DNA of 35,647 bases from Saprospiraceae bacterium. Lineage in GTDB: Bacteria > Bacteroidota > Bacteroidia > Chitinophagales > Saprospiraceae. Position numbers and translations under genes: made by a program. Shown one piece after another: positions 7,962 through 16,200 of the stretch. The notes beneath the pieces are model-generated. The model was not told where the DNA came from and did not search any database. It saw only the letters and a list, made by a program, of their open reading frames with translations. The first letter of the stretch is position 1, and every line of letters starts with the position of its first letter. The stretch is from the NCBI GenBank assembly GCA_020629965.1, contig JAHDCG010000060.1, positions 1 to 35,647 on the forward strand, written 5' to 3'.

Positions 7962-9014
7962 CTAACCCGGCACCTCTTCCAACTTCCCGATCCGTAAAAT
8001 TTTAATTTTTCCGCCGCTTTCAATTTCAAGATAACCGTCGTTTTTAAATTCCGTTAAAATACGAATAACGCTCTCCTTTGCCGTGCCGACCATCTGCGCC
8101 AGGTCTTCGCGCCGCACCTGCAGTTCCGGTTTTTCGCCCTGCTCGCGGTAAATCCGGAGCAGAGCTTCCGCCGTACGTTTGCGGACGCTGTCGTAGGCGA
8201 GGCTCAATAGTTTTTTCTCCTTTTCGGTCACGTTATCAGCTAACAGTCGAATGAAACCGGCGGATACATCGCGGTTGGTGTACAGCAATTCGATAAAATC
8301 TTCGCGGGGTACGAGTACCGCAGTGCTGTCTTCGACGGCGGCGGCGGAGTAGGTGTAGTTTCGGTTTTCTATCAGCGCGGTGTAGCCGAAAAAATCGCCC
8401 GGTTGCAGGGTTTTCAGGATAAATTCTTTGCCGTATTCATTGGTTTTACACAGTTTAATCCGACCGCTTTGCAGCAAGTAAAAATAGCGCGGATAGTCTT
8501 CCTCGTGAAAGAGTATTTCCTTTTTAGCGTAGTCTCTCGACCTTTGCCCGTCCGACAGTTTTTCCAACGCGGCAAAGCCTTTAGCCGTGTCGATAAAGGT
8601 ATTTAACCCCTGCGCGTTACGTACTGTATTTTGGTGCAGTTGAGCCTGTCTTTTCAGTCTGAGGTCGATGACACGCAGCAATTCGTCTTTGTAAAAAGGC
8701 TTTGTGATGTAGTCGTCCGCTCCGAGATTCATGCCGCGCCGAATGTCTTCTTTTTCGGTTTTTGCAGTCAAAAAAATGAAGGGAATGTGAAAGGTTTCCG
8801 AGCGTTTGCTGAGGATATTTAAAGTCCCGAAGCCGTCTAAGCGCGGCATCATCACATCACAAATTATCAAATCGGGCGGGTCGGCGAGGGCTTTCTCCAC
8901 ACCGTCTTTACCATCGACGGCAGTAGTAACCGTATAGCCGGTAAGCTCCAGTATCTCCTCCAGATTTTCCCTGACTTCCGTGTTGTCTTCGATGACTAAA
9001 AGATGTTTTTGCAT
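7962..9014 (-). CDS. Response regulator with Crp/Fnr output (REC-cNMP-HTH)
   Basis: A 350-residue protein. Residues 4-120 form a receiver domain with acidic pocket VIEDN (8-12), phospho-acceptor D53 in IICDVMMPRLDG, and the conserved Lys in FLTAKTEKED. A cyclic-nucleotide-type beta-roll follows (about 145-260, containing LQPGDFFGYTALIENRNYTY). A Crp-type HTH ends it (RREDLAQMVGTAKESVIRIL, about 295-315). In the recognition helix, KESVIR keeps the Glu and Arg that in E. coli CRP contact the TGnnA-type half-site. It is divergent from, and probably phosphorylated by, the PAS kinase next door. TGACA-N2-TGTCA sites at 11405-11439 are plausible targets. No Fnr-type N-terminal cysteine cluster is seen. 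Confidence 0.93.
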   Translation of the reverse strand: MQKHLLVIEDNTEVRENLEEILELTGYTVTTAVDGKDGVEKALADPPDLIICDVMMPRLDGFGTLNILSKRSETFHIPFIFLTAKTEKEDIRRGMNLGADDYITKPFYKDELLRVIDLRLKRQAQLHQNTVRNAQGLNTFIDTAKGFAALEKLSDGQRSRDYAKKEILFHEEDYPRYFYLLQSGRIKLCKTNEYGKEFILKTLQPGDFFGYTALIENRNYTYSAAAVEDSTAVLVPREDFIELLYTNRDVSAGFIRLLADNVTEKEKKLLSLAYDSVRKRTAEALLRIYREQGEKPELQVRREDLAQMVGTAKESVIRILTEFKNDGYLEIESGGKIKILRIGKLEEVPG

Positions 9015-9080
9015 GGTGCGGTGTTTGAGATTATCGGAATAATATCAGCGTAAAAATAGACGCTTTCGGTGCAAAATAAA

Positions 9081-9088
9081 TACCTTTG
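9081..9088 (+). promoter_or_regulatory. Possible -7 box for the PAS kinase gene
   Basis: TACCTTTG matches the Bacteroidota TAnnTTTG consensus and lies 20 bases before the GTG start. No clear TTTG -33 element is found. It falls in the 94-base gap between the divergent kinase and regulator genes. Confidence 0.4.
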
Positions 9089-9108
9089 ATGCAAGAAAAA
9101 AGCGAATT

Positions 9109-10329
9109 GTGAAAAAGAATAACCCGGATTTCGGAGCCGATTTATTTACCGATATTTTTGAAAATGCTACCCTCGGTATCGTCGTGGTCGATACGGGAGG
9201 CACTATCCGGCGGGTAAATCCTTACGCCGAAGAATTGTTCGGTTATCCGGCGGGCGAGTTGAACGAGCAAAAACTCAATATCTTGATTCCGCCCGCTTCT
9301 AAGCCGGTACATCGCAGGTTGAGAGAAGGTTACATGGCGCATCCCGTGCCGCGACCGATGGGTATCGGGCGCGAACTGACCGGACTGAAAAAAGACGGGA
9401 CGACTTTTTACTTAGAAATCAGCCTCAGTGCGGCGACCGTCAACGGGGAGCGATTTTCCATTGCATTTGTCAGCAACGTAGATGCGCGAGTAGCGGCGGT
9501 CAAGCGGGCGGAAACGGCCGTGTCGGAGAAAGAAGAATTTTTGCGCAATTACGCCGAGTCGCTGCGCAAAGAGGTGGAAATCAGAACTGCGGAACTAAAG
9601 GAAAGCGAAGAAAAACTGAAATATTTGCTCGGAAAAGAACGCGAATTGGGCGAGTTGAAATCGCGTTTCGTCAGCATGGCTTCGCACGAATTTCGCACGC
9701 CGCTCAGTACCGTTTTGTCCTCTACGGAGCTGCTGGAAATGTACGCCGAAAAAGGCAAATACGACAAAATGTCGAAGCATATAGGCACAATCAAAAAGTC
9801 GGTAGCCAACCTCAACAATATTCTCAATGATTTTCTGTCTTTGGAAAAACTGGAAACCGGAACGGTAGAGTTAAACTTACAACAGACTGATTTGCAGTTG
9901 CTTAGCGAGGAAGTTAAAGAGGAAGTCGCATTGATGCTGAAGCCCGGACAAAAAATTAAAACTCGGTTCACCGGCAATTCCGTCGCCCTGCTCGATACAT
10001 TTTTAGTACGCAACATTTTACTTAATTTACTGTCTAATGCCGTTAAATATTCTCCCGAAAACAAAGAGATTTTTTGGACGACGGATAACGGCGAAGGGGG
10101 ACTGACGATAACAGTAAAAGACGAAGGTATCGGCATTCCGCCCGAAGACCAAAAGAATATGTTTACACGTTTTTATCGCGCCTCCAATGTCTCGAATATC
10201 AAGGGAACGGGTCTGGGCTTAACGATTATCAAACGGCATTTGGATTTAATGCAAGGCAGTATTTCTTTCGTGAGCGAAAAGGGGAAAGGGACGACTTTCA
10301 CCGTAAAAATCCCCGCCTCTTCTCGGTAA
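9109..10329 (+). CDS. Soluble PAS-domain sensor histidine kinase, FixL-like heme-pocket residues
   Basis: A 406-residue kinase starting at GTG, with no membrane helix. The PAS domain (about 10-125) reads LNILIPPASKPVHRRLREGY then PMGIGRELTGLKKDGTTF. This aligns with FixL: H68 falls where FixL has its heme-ligand His, and R88 of GIGR falls where FixL has its distal-pocket Arg. A coiled coil (about 130-185) links to HisKA with phospho-acceptor H193 (MASHEFRTPL) and an ATPase domain with N box LLNLLSNAVKYS, DEGIGIP and GTGLGLTII. Many non-heme PAS proteins share this motif, so oxygen sensing is inference. Its partner is probably the divergent REC-Crp regulator. Confidence 0.92.
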   Translation: MKKNNPDFGADLFTDIFENATLGIVVVDTGGTIRRVNPYAEELFGYPAGELNEQKLNILIPPASKPVHRRLREGYMAHPVPRPMGIGRELTGLKKDGTTFYLEISLSAATVNGERFSIAFVSNVDARVAAVKRAETAVSEKEEFLRNYAESLRKEVEIRTAELKESEEKLKYLLGKERELGELKSRFVSMASHEFRTPLSTVLSSTELLEMYAEKGKYDKMSKHIGTIKKSVANLNNILNDFLSLEKLETGTVELNLQQTDLQLLSEEVKEEVALMLKPGQKIKTRFTGNSVALLDTFLVRNILLNLLSNAVKYSPENKEIFWTTDNGEGGLTITVKDEGIGIPPEDQKNMFTRFYRASNVSNIKGTGLGLTIIKRHLDLMQGSISFVSEKGKGTTFTVKIPASSR

Positions 10330-10427
10330 TAATTCACGTTTTCGCTCTCCGCAAAAACGAAGTCTGCCCCGCAACCATGCACGGAACAGACTCGTAAATC
10401 CGACTATATTATAATTTCTTTCAACCC

Positions 10428-10976
10428 TTAACAGGGTGCCGCTGCGGCGGGTTTTCTTGACCGGCAGGGTACGGTACAACTCGGGTTTTTACAACCGCGC
10501 GCCCGTGCGGACATTGTTCGATGTTTGGACTCGTTTGCTTTATAATCTTCCAATCTGACCCCCTCTTCCGCTACGGATTTGATGATGTCGAAGGTAGTCA
10601 CGATGCCGACGAGATAACCGTCTTCTACCACGGGCAGGGCGTGAAACAGGTTGAGTTTAAACACTTCCAAGACCGTGCGGATGCTGTCCGTGGTTTCGAC
10701 CTTGGCAAGTTTATCGGTCATGATGTCGCTTACCTCCCATTGGCGCAGGCGCAGGGCGTCGGTACGTTTTTCGTCTTCACTCAATGCAAAACCGTTGACG
10801 GCGCTCAAATAGTCGGACTTGCTGACCATGCCGACGGGGCGATGACGAGAGACGACCACGATGTGATGAATGTTTTTTCCTTCGAAAATTTCTTTGACCT
10901 GTGAAAGATTATCGGTCGGGGCGAGCGTAATCACCTCGGAGGTCATGATAGTGGAAACGGGAGCGAGTAAGTTCAT
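10428..10976 (-). CDS. CBS-pair protein with cysteine-rich tail
   Basis: From ATG 10976 (MNLLAPVSTIMTSEVITLAP) the protein has 182 residues: two CBS motifs (about 8-60 and 82-140, the second with DIMTDKLAKVETTDSIRTVL and HALPVVEDGYLVGIVTTFDI), then a basic tail with four cysteines, C-x4-C-x3-C-x10-C, ending at the C-terminal residue. CBS pairs usually bind adenosyl ligands. The tail is unusual and could bind metal or sense redox state. The frame is open to 11015, but the chosen start fits the domain edge. It follows the YgaP-like gene by 49 bases, probably as one transcript, behind a promoter with Crp/Fnr-type sites. Confidence 0.88.
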   Translation of the reverse strand: MNLLAPVSTIMTSEVITLAPTDNLSQVKEIFEGKNIHHIVVVSRHRPVGMVSKSDYLSAVNGFALSEDEKRTDALRLRQWEVSDIMTDKLAKVETTDSIRTVLEVFKLNLFHALPVVEDGYLVGIVTTFDIIKSVAEEGVRLEDYKANESKHRTMSARARGCKNPSCTVPCRSRKPAAAAPC

Positions 10977-11025
10977 AATGACGGATTTTTTTTGTTTAAA
11001 AATTAGAGAAGGCAACGGCTGAAAA

Positions 11026-11244
11026 CTAAGCTGCCAACCGAGTTTTGCGAACTGTTATGTTTTTGACGGGAGTCGGTTTAGTCTGCGTTTTTTCTTTGCC
11101 GAAACCCAAAATTGCCGTCAAAAAAACCGGTAAAGCTAACAGAGCGAGCGGCCAAAATCCGGTAAATCCGGCGACAATGACCACGGCCATCATGAGATAA
11201 AAACGAACCAATACGTTGACGAAATTTGCTTCAAATGCTTGCAT
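11026..11244 (-). CDS. Small membrane protein, YgaP/DUF2892-like
   Basis: A 72-residue protein with two hydrophobic helices (YLMMAVVIVAGFTGFWPLAL then ALPVFLTAILGFG) after a short amphipathic start and before a basic cytoplasmic tail. The helix-FTGFWPLALLAL-helix pattern resembles the YgaP-like transmembrane (DUF2892) family, but the usual C-P motif near the end is missing, so family membership is moderate. It is the first gene of a two-gene minus-strand unit with the CBS protein, and its promoter region carries the paired Crp/Fnr-type sites. Confidence 0.65.
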   Translation of the reverse strand: MQAFEANFVNVLVRFYLMMAVVIVAGFTGFWPLALLALPVFLTAILGFGKEKTQTKPTPVKNITVRKTRLAA

Positions 11245-11373
11245 GATAATTAATTTTTGATGTATGTTTTAATCGGTAAAGCGGAGAAATTACTCGGAGC
11301 AAAACCTCCGCTTTTAACCCGATAACCTTTTTTGTTTGTGCGGAAGAAAGTTTTTTTCCTCCCTTTGATGACA

Positions 11374-11381
11374 CAAAGTTA
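11374..11381 (-). promoter_or_regulatory. Predicted -7 box of the YgaP-like/CBS operon
   Basis: The minus strand reads TAACTTTG, a full match to TAnnTTTG. Transcription would start near 11369, giving a leader of about 125 bases. No TTTG -33 box is present. The spot upstream is instead occupied by a palindrome centred at 11410.5, about 41.5 bases from the predicted start, as in class II Crp/Fnr activation. Confidence 0.5.
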
Positions 11382-11404
11382 CGGGGCATAAAAAAGGCGG
11401 ACGC

Positions 11405-11439
11405 TGACAAATGTCAGGGGGGAAAGGTGACATTTGTCA
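11405..11439. promoter_or_regulatory. Two Crp/Fnr-type operator palindromes
   Basis: TGACAAATGTCA at 11405-11416 and TGACATTTGTCA at 11428-11439 are two copies of TGACA-N2-TGTCA, 23 bases centre to centre (about two helical turns). They lie between divergent transcription units: the YgaP-like/CBS operon (minus) and the YjiK-like gene (plus). The half-sites fit Crp/Fnr proteins with Glu and Arg in the recognition helix, as in the nearby REC-Crp regulator. I saw no other copy in the window. Confidence 0.7.
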
Positions 11440-11550
11440 AAGCCCGAATATTTTCAAACTTCGGCAAGCCGGTAAAACAAACAGACCCGCTTATCTCTTT
11501 TATCAGCAGATTAAAACAGGATACGGATACCGTCTTCAAAAAAGAAAATT

Positions 11551-12474
11551 ATGAACCATCTGATAAAACCGATTGTCATTTCCTCACTCGTTATCGTCGC
11601 AGGCTTTCTTTTTGCCTACAATTTTATCCAAAATTACGAGGCGGAAAAAGTCACCTTCGGCACCGACTCGGGCTACGATTTGACCGCGCCCGCCGCCGTC
11701 ATTAAGTTGCCGAAGATACTGCGGGAAATATCCGGATTGTGCAAAATCGACGCGCACACCGTTGCCGCCGTGCAGGATGAAGACGGCGAGATTTTTTTCT
11801 ACGACCTGCGGACGAAAGAGATAGTGCGCAAACTGAAATTCGACAAAGACAACGACTACGAGGGCATCGCCTGTACGGGCGACGACCTCTACGTACTGCG
11901 CAGCGACGGCAAACTGTTCGAAGTTCGGAATTTTCGGGAAGACGACCCGAAAGTCGAAGACTATAAAACCGATATTCCCGTCAAAGACAACGAGGGCTTG
12001 ACTTACGACCCGAAAAGGAATCGGCTGCTGATTGCCGGAAAAAGCGAACCGAAAGGCGATAAGTACGATGACAAGAGAGCAGTTTTTGCCTTCGATTTGG
12101 ATAGCAAAAAAGTAAATAAAGATCCGGCTTACATTTTTGACGAAGAAATCATCGAGAATTTTGTCAAAAAAGAAAAGCCCGAAATCAAGGATTTGAGCAT
12201 CAAAATCAACCCTTCGGGCATCGCCGTACACCCGCTGACCGACCGCGTGTACGTGCTGTCGGGGCGCGACAATTTTTTGTATATTTTTAACCACGACGGC
12301 ACGCCGGAAGGCATCTTCAACCTGAGCCGCCGCCTTTTCAAACAAGCCGAAGGCATCGCTTTTTCGGAAAACGGCGAAATGCTGATTGCCAACGAAGGCG
12401 GGAAAGGCAAAGCGGTTTTATTGCGCTTCGATTACCGCGAAAATGAGGTGATTCTTCCGCCCGGGCATGAGTAA
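11551..12474 (+). CDS. SdiA-regulated (YjiK-like) beta-propeller protein
   Basis: A 307-residue protein with an N-terminal membrane anchor or signal (about 7-25, IVISSLVIVAGFLFAYNFI) and a six-bladed-propeller-like periplasmic part typical of the SdiA-regulated family. Segments are ILREISGLCKIDAHTVAAVQ, DNDYEGIACTGDDLYVLRSD, KDNEGLTYDPKRNRLLIAGK, PSGIAVHPLTDRVYVLSGRD and KQAEGIAFSENGEMLIANEG. The repeated E-G-(I/L) acidic blade motifs are usual for this fold. Function is not established for the family. The gene lies downstream of the paired Crp/Fnr-type sites on the plus strand, so it may share their control, though no plus-strand TAnnTTTG box is seen. Confidence 0.85.
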   Translation: MNHLIKPIVISSLVIVAGFLFAYNFIQNYEAEKVTFGTDSGYDLTAPAAVIKLPKILREISGLCKIDAHTVAAVQDEDGEIFFYDLRTKEIVRKLKFDKDNDYEGIACTGDDLYVLRSDGKLFEVRNFREDDPKVEDYKTDIPVKDNEGLTYDPKRNRLLIAGKSEPKGDKYDDKRAVFAFDLDSKKVNKDPAYIFDEEIIENFVKKEKPEIKDLSIKINPSGIAVHPLTDRVYVLSGRDNFLYIFNHDGTPEGIFNLSRRLFKQAEGIAFSENGEMLIANEGGKGKAVLLRFDYRENEVILPPGHE

Positions 12475-12578
12475 ATAATGTAAAACAGATAAACCACGAT
12501 TTTTGACTTTTTCATTTATCCGAGCAAACGAAACAATTTCTTTTCCGCTGAAAAATACATTCTTATAAATTTTTCCCG

Positions 12579-12586
12579 TAATTTTG
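12579..12586 (+). promoter_or_regulatory. Possible -7 box for the HYC_CC_PP gene
   Basis: TAATTTTG matches TAnnTTTG and lies 45 bases before the ATG at 12632. No clear -33 box is present. It could drive the metal-resistance genes that follow on the plus strand. Confidence 0.4.
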
Positions 12587-12631
12587 TAAAACAATTCGCA
12601 GTAAACGAAACGTTTATCCTGCATAATAAAA

Positions 12632-13063
12632 ATGCAACCGCTCACATCCGCATATCGAATTTTCGCCCTCGCCTTGGCACTGTTGATGTTCCTCACATCA
12701 ACCGGTTTTTCCGTGGATATGCACCATTGCAACGGTGAATTTAAATCTTTCAGTCTTTTCGGCAAAGCAAAAAGCTGTCACAGCGACGCAAAAATTACCT
12801 GCCCGCACCACAAAAATATGACGGCGGAAAAGAAAGACTGCTGCACCAATCAAACGCATACTTTCCGCGCCGACCGAGATTTGCAACAAGCCCAAACCGT
12901 CGATTTTACGCTCACCGGGCCGCTGCAAAACTTCGTCACCGCTTACATTCTTACTTTCCGTAAAAGTCAAATTACAAGCGCCGAAAATCCCGTTTTCGCC
13001 CGCTACCGCCCGCCTCCGCTCAGGCGAAATATTCCCGTTTTATTCCAATCCTTCCTTTTATAG
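12632..13063 (+). CDS. HYC_CC_PP family small Cys/His-rich exported protein
   Basis: A 143-residue protein with a signal peptide or N-terminal anchor (LALALLMFLTSTGFS), then a metal-ligand-rich segment: MHHCNG, a lone Cys-His (SCHSD), CPHHKNM and DCCTNQTH, and a C-terminal YRPPPL motif. These match the Bacteroidota HYC_CC_PP pattern, named for its His-Tyr-Cys, Cys-Cys and Pro-Pro motifs; here the first is His-His-Cys. The family typically lies beside heavy-metal efflux genes, as here, directly before the CusA-type pump. Metal binding in the periplasm is likely but not proven. Confidence 0.82.
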   Translation: MQPLTSAYRIFALALALLMFLTSTGFSVDMHHCNGEFKSFSLFGKAKSCHSDAKITCPHHKNMTAEKKDCCTNQTHTFRADRDLQQAQTVDFTLTGPLQNFVTAYILTFRKSQITSAENPVFARYRPPPLRRNIPVLFQSFLL

Positions 13064-13119
13064 ACCGCTTTTCTCTCCTTCCGGAAAACGACCGTTTTCC
13101 CCTGCACTATCTTTTAACT

Positions 13120-13220
13120 TTGTTGAATCGTTGAGTTATTGAATCGTTGAAAACCCCGTATAACAGCACGGTTTTCAAGGTTTACGCGCTCAACGATTCA
13201 ACGACTCAACACTTCAACAA
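13120..13220. repeat. Long inverted repeat before the cusA-type gene
   Basis: Arms of 31 bases at 13120-13150 and 13190-13220 are complementary at 27 positions, with a 39-base loop. Each arm is built from TTGAATCGTTGA-like units. The hairpin ends eight bases before the GTG start of the pump gene, so it could affect translation. The open frame running through it from a TTG at 13147 is a by-product of the repeat. Confidence 0.8.
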
Positions 13221-13227
13221 CCATTTC

Positions 13228-16200
13228 GTGCTTAACTTTTTCATCCGCTTTTTCCTCGAAAATAAGCTCGTCGCTTACCTCCTGCTGCTGCTCTTCATCG
13301 GTTGGGGCTTAGCGACCGCGCCCTTCGACTTCGGCATTAAAAATCTGCCGCGCGACCCCGTTGCCGTCGATGCCATTCCCGACATCGGCGAAAATCAGCA
13401 AATCGTTTTCACCAAATGGCCGGGTCGCTCGCCGCAGGATGTCGAAGACCAAATCACCTACCCGCTGACCACCGCCCTGCTCGGTGTGCCGGGTGTCAAA
13501 AGTATTCGCAGCAATTCCATGTTCGGTTTCTCCGGCGTTTACGTCATTTTCGACGACGACACCGAGTTTTATTGGAGCCGCAGCCGCATTTTGGAAAAAC
13601 TCAACTCCCTGTCCGCCGGCACTTTGCCCGAGGGCGTGCAGCCGACTTTAGGCCCGGATGCCACCGCCTTGGGGCAGATTTTTTGGTACACTTTGGAAGG
13701 GCGCGACGCGGACGGAAACCCGACCGGCGGTTGGGATTTGCAGGAGTTGCGCAGTATTCAGGATTTTTACGTGCGCTACGGACTCACGGCGGCGGAGGGC
13801 GTGAGCGAGGTCGCTTCTATCGGCGGTTTTGTCAAAGAATATCAGGTGGACGTTGACCCCGCCGCCATGAAAGCCTACAACATCGGCTTGGCGGAAATCA
13901 TGCAGGCCGTCAAAAACAGCAACCGCGACATCGGTGCGCAAACCATAGAAATCAATCGCGCCGAGTACTTTGTGCGCGGTCTCGGCTACGTCAAAAACAT
14001 CACCGACTTGGAGCAAAGCGTCGTCAAAACCACCGACAACGTCCCGGTCCGTCTCGGCGATGTTGCCAAAATCAGCATCGGTCCGGCGACCCGGCGCGGC
14101 GTTTTGGACAAGTCTGGCGCGGAAGCGGTCGGCGGCGTCGTCGTCGCCCGCTACGGCGCAAATCCGCTGTCTGTCATCGAAAATGTCAAAGAAAAAATCG
14201 ACCTGCTCGCCCCCGGTTTGCCCGTCAAAACGCTTGCCGACGGCACCGTTTCGCAAGTGACCGTCGTGCCTTTTTACGACCGCACTTTGCTCATCAACGA
14301 GACCGTCGGCACCTTGCAGGAGGCCCTCAGTTTGGAAGTCCTCATCACCGTCCTCGTTGTTATTTTAATGCTGCTCAATCTTAAATCCTCGCTGCTCGTT
14401 TCCGGCACTTTGCCCGTCGCGGTTTTGATGTGTTTTATCGCCATGAAATACTTCGGCGTGAATGCAAATATCGTCGCGCTGTCGGGCATTGCCATTGCCA
14501 TCGGCACCATGGTCGATATGGGCATCGTGCTGACCGAAAGCATGGTCAACCGCATCGACGAAGCCCCGCCTGAGGAAAATCTTTTGGAAAGTATTTACCT
14601 CGCAACCACCGAAGTAGCCGGCGCGGTCATCACGGCGGTGGCGACTACCGTAGTCAGTTTTCTGCCCGTTTTCACCATGGAAGCCGCCGAGGGCAAACTC
14701 TTCAAACCCTTAGCCTACACCAAAACCTTTGCTTTGGTCGCTTCGATTATCGTGGCAATTACGATTATTCCGCCCCTTGCCCACACACTTTTTTCTTTTA
14801 AATCGAATAAAAAAATCGTCGCTCTAATCGGCAATGCAGCGGCAATTTTAGCGGGCATTTGCGTCGCAATTTTCTTCAACCCTTTCCTCGGCGCGGTCTT
14901 GGCTCTCATCGGCGCGGCGGGCGTTGTCAATTTGTATTTACAAAAAATGCAAAACCCGCGTTACGTCAATGTCTTTTCGTTGCTCACCAACATCGTGTAC
15001 GCGCTGCTCGTCGCGTGGCTGTTGGCGGGCATTTGGATGCCTTTGGGCGTGAATAAAAGCAGCCTGACCAACTTCCTGTTTATCCTCACCGTCGCCGGCG
15101 GACTCATCGGCTTCTTTTGGTTGGTCATTTATTTCTACGAAAATATTTTACGCTTCTTGCTGCGTTTTAAAATCCTCTTTTTACTGCTCGTCGGCTTCAT
15201 TATTTTTCAGGGCTTTTTGACTTTTCAGAAAATCGGACAAGAGTTTATGCCCGCCCTCGACGAAGGTTCTTTTCTCCTCATGCCGACCTCAATGCCGCAC
15301 GCCGGAATGCAGGAAAACATCAAAAATCTGCGGCTCTTGGATATGGCGGTCACGGCCATTCCCGAAGTCGAAACCGTGGTCGGAAAAGCGGGTCGCGTCA
15401 ACTCCGCCCTCGACCCCGCGCCGATGTCGATGTACGAAAATGTCATTCAATACAAGACCGAATACAAGACCGACGCCGACGGACACCGCCTGCGCTTTCG
15501 CTACAAAAACGGCGCATACGAGCGCGACGACGCGGGTAATCTCATTCCCGACGACGACGGTCGTTACTTTCGACAGTGGCGCGACGAGATTAAAAGCCCC
15601 GACGATATTTGGCAGGAAATCGTGCGTGTCACCAAGCTGCCGGGCGTGACTTCCGCCCCGAAATTACAACCCATAGAAACCCGCCTCGTCATGCTGCAAA
15701 CGGGGATGCGCGCGCCCATGGGCATCAAAATCAGCGGCTCCGATTTGGTGACTATGGAGGCTTTCGGATTGGAACTCGAAAAGCTGCTCACCGAGGTAGA
15801 AGGCGTCAAAGCCGCCGCCGTTTTTGCCGACCGCATCGTCGGCAAACCCTACCTGCTGTTAGACATCGACCGGGCTGCCGTCAGTCGTTACGGGCTGACC
15901 GTCGGCGCGGTGCAAAACCACATTCAGGCGGCCGTCGGCGGCATGGCGATGACCACTACCGTCGAGGGTCGGGAGCGCTACGCCGTGCGCCTGCGCTACC
16001 CCCGCGAACTGCGCAACGACCCCGCCGCGCTGCGCGAAATCCTGATTGCCACGCCCGCCGGGCAGCAAATTCCGCTCGGTGACCTCATCGAAATCGACTA
16101 CGAACAGGGCGCACAATCCATTAAAAGTGAAGACGGTTTTTTGGTGAGTTACGTCCTTTTCGACCGTGAAGCCGGCTACTCGGAGGTCGGCACGGTCAAT

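Noticed and set aside
10337-10359. CGTTTT/AAAACG hairpin after the PAS kinase
   Set aside because: Only six pairs and no T tract, so too weak to call a terminator.
11584-12345. 253-codon minus-strand open frame opposite the YjiK-like gene
   Set aside because: Antisense shadow; the plus-strand protein is clearly the real one.
13147-13227. 27-residue N-terminal extension of the pump from TTG
   Set aside because: It lies in an inverted repeat and does not resemble CusA N-termini, while GTG 13228 starts at the conserved first helix.
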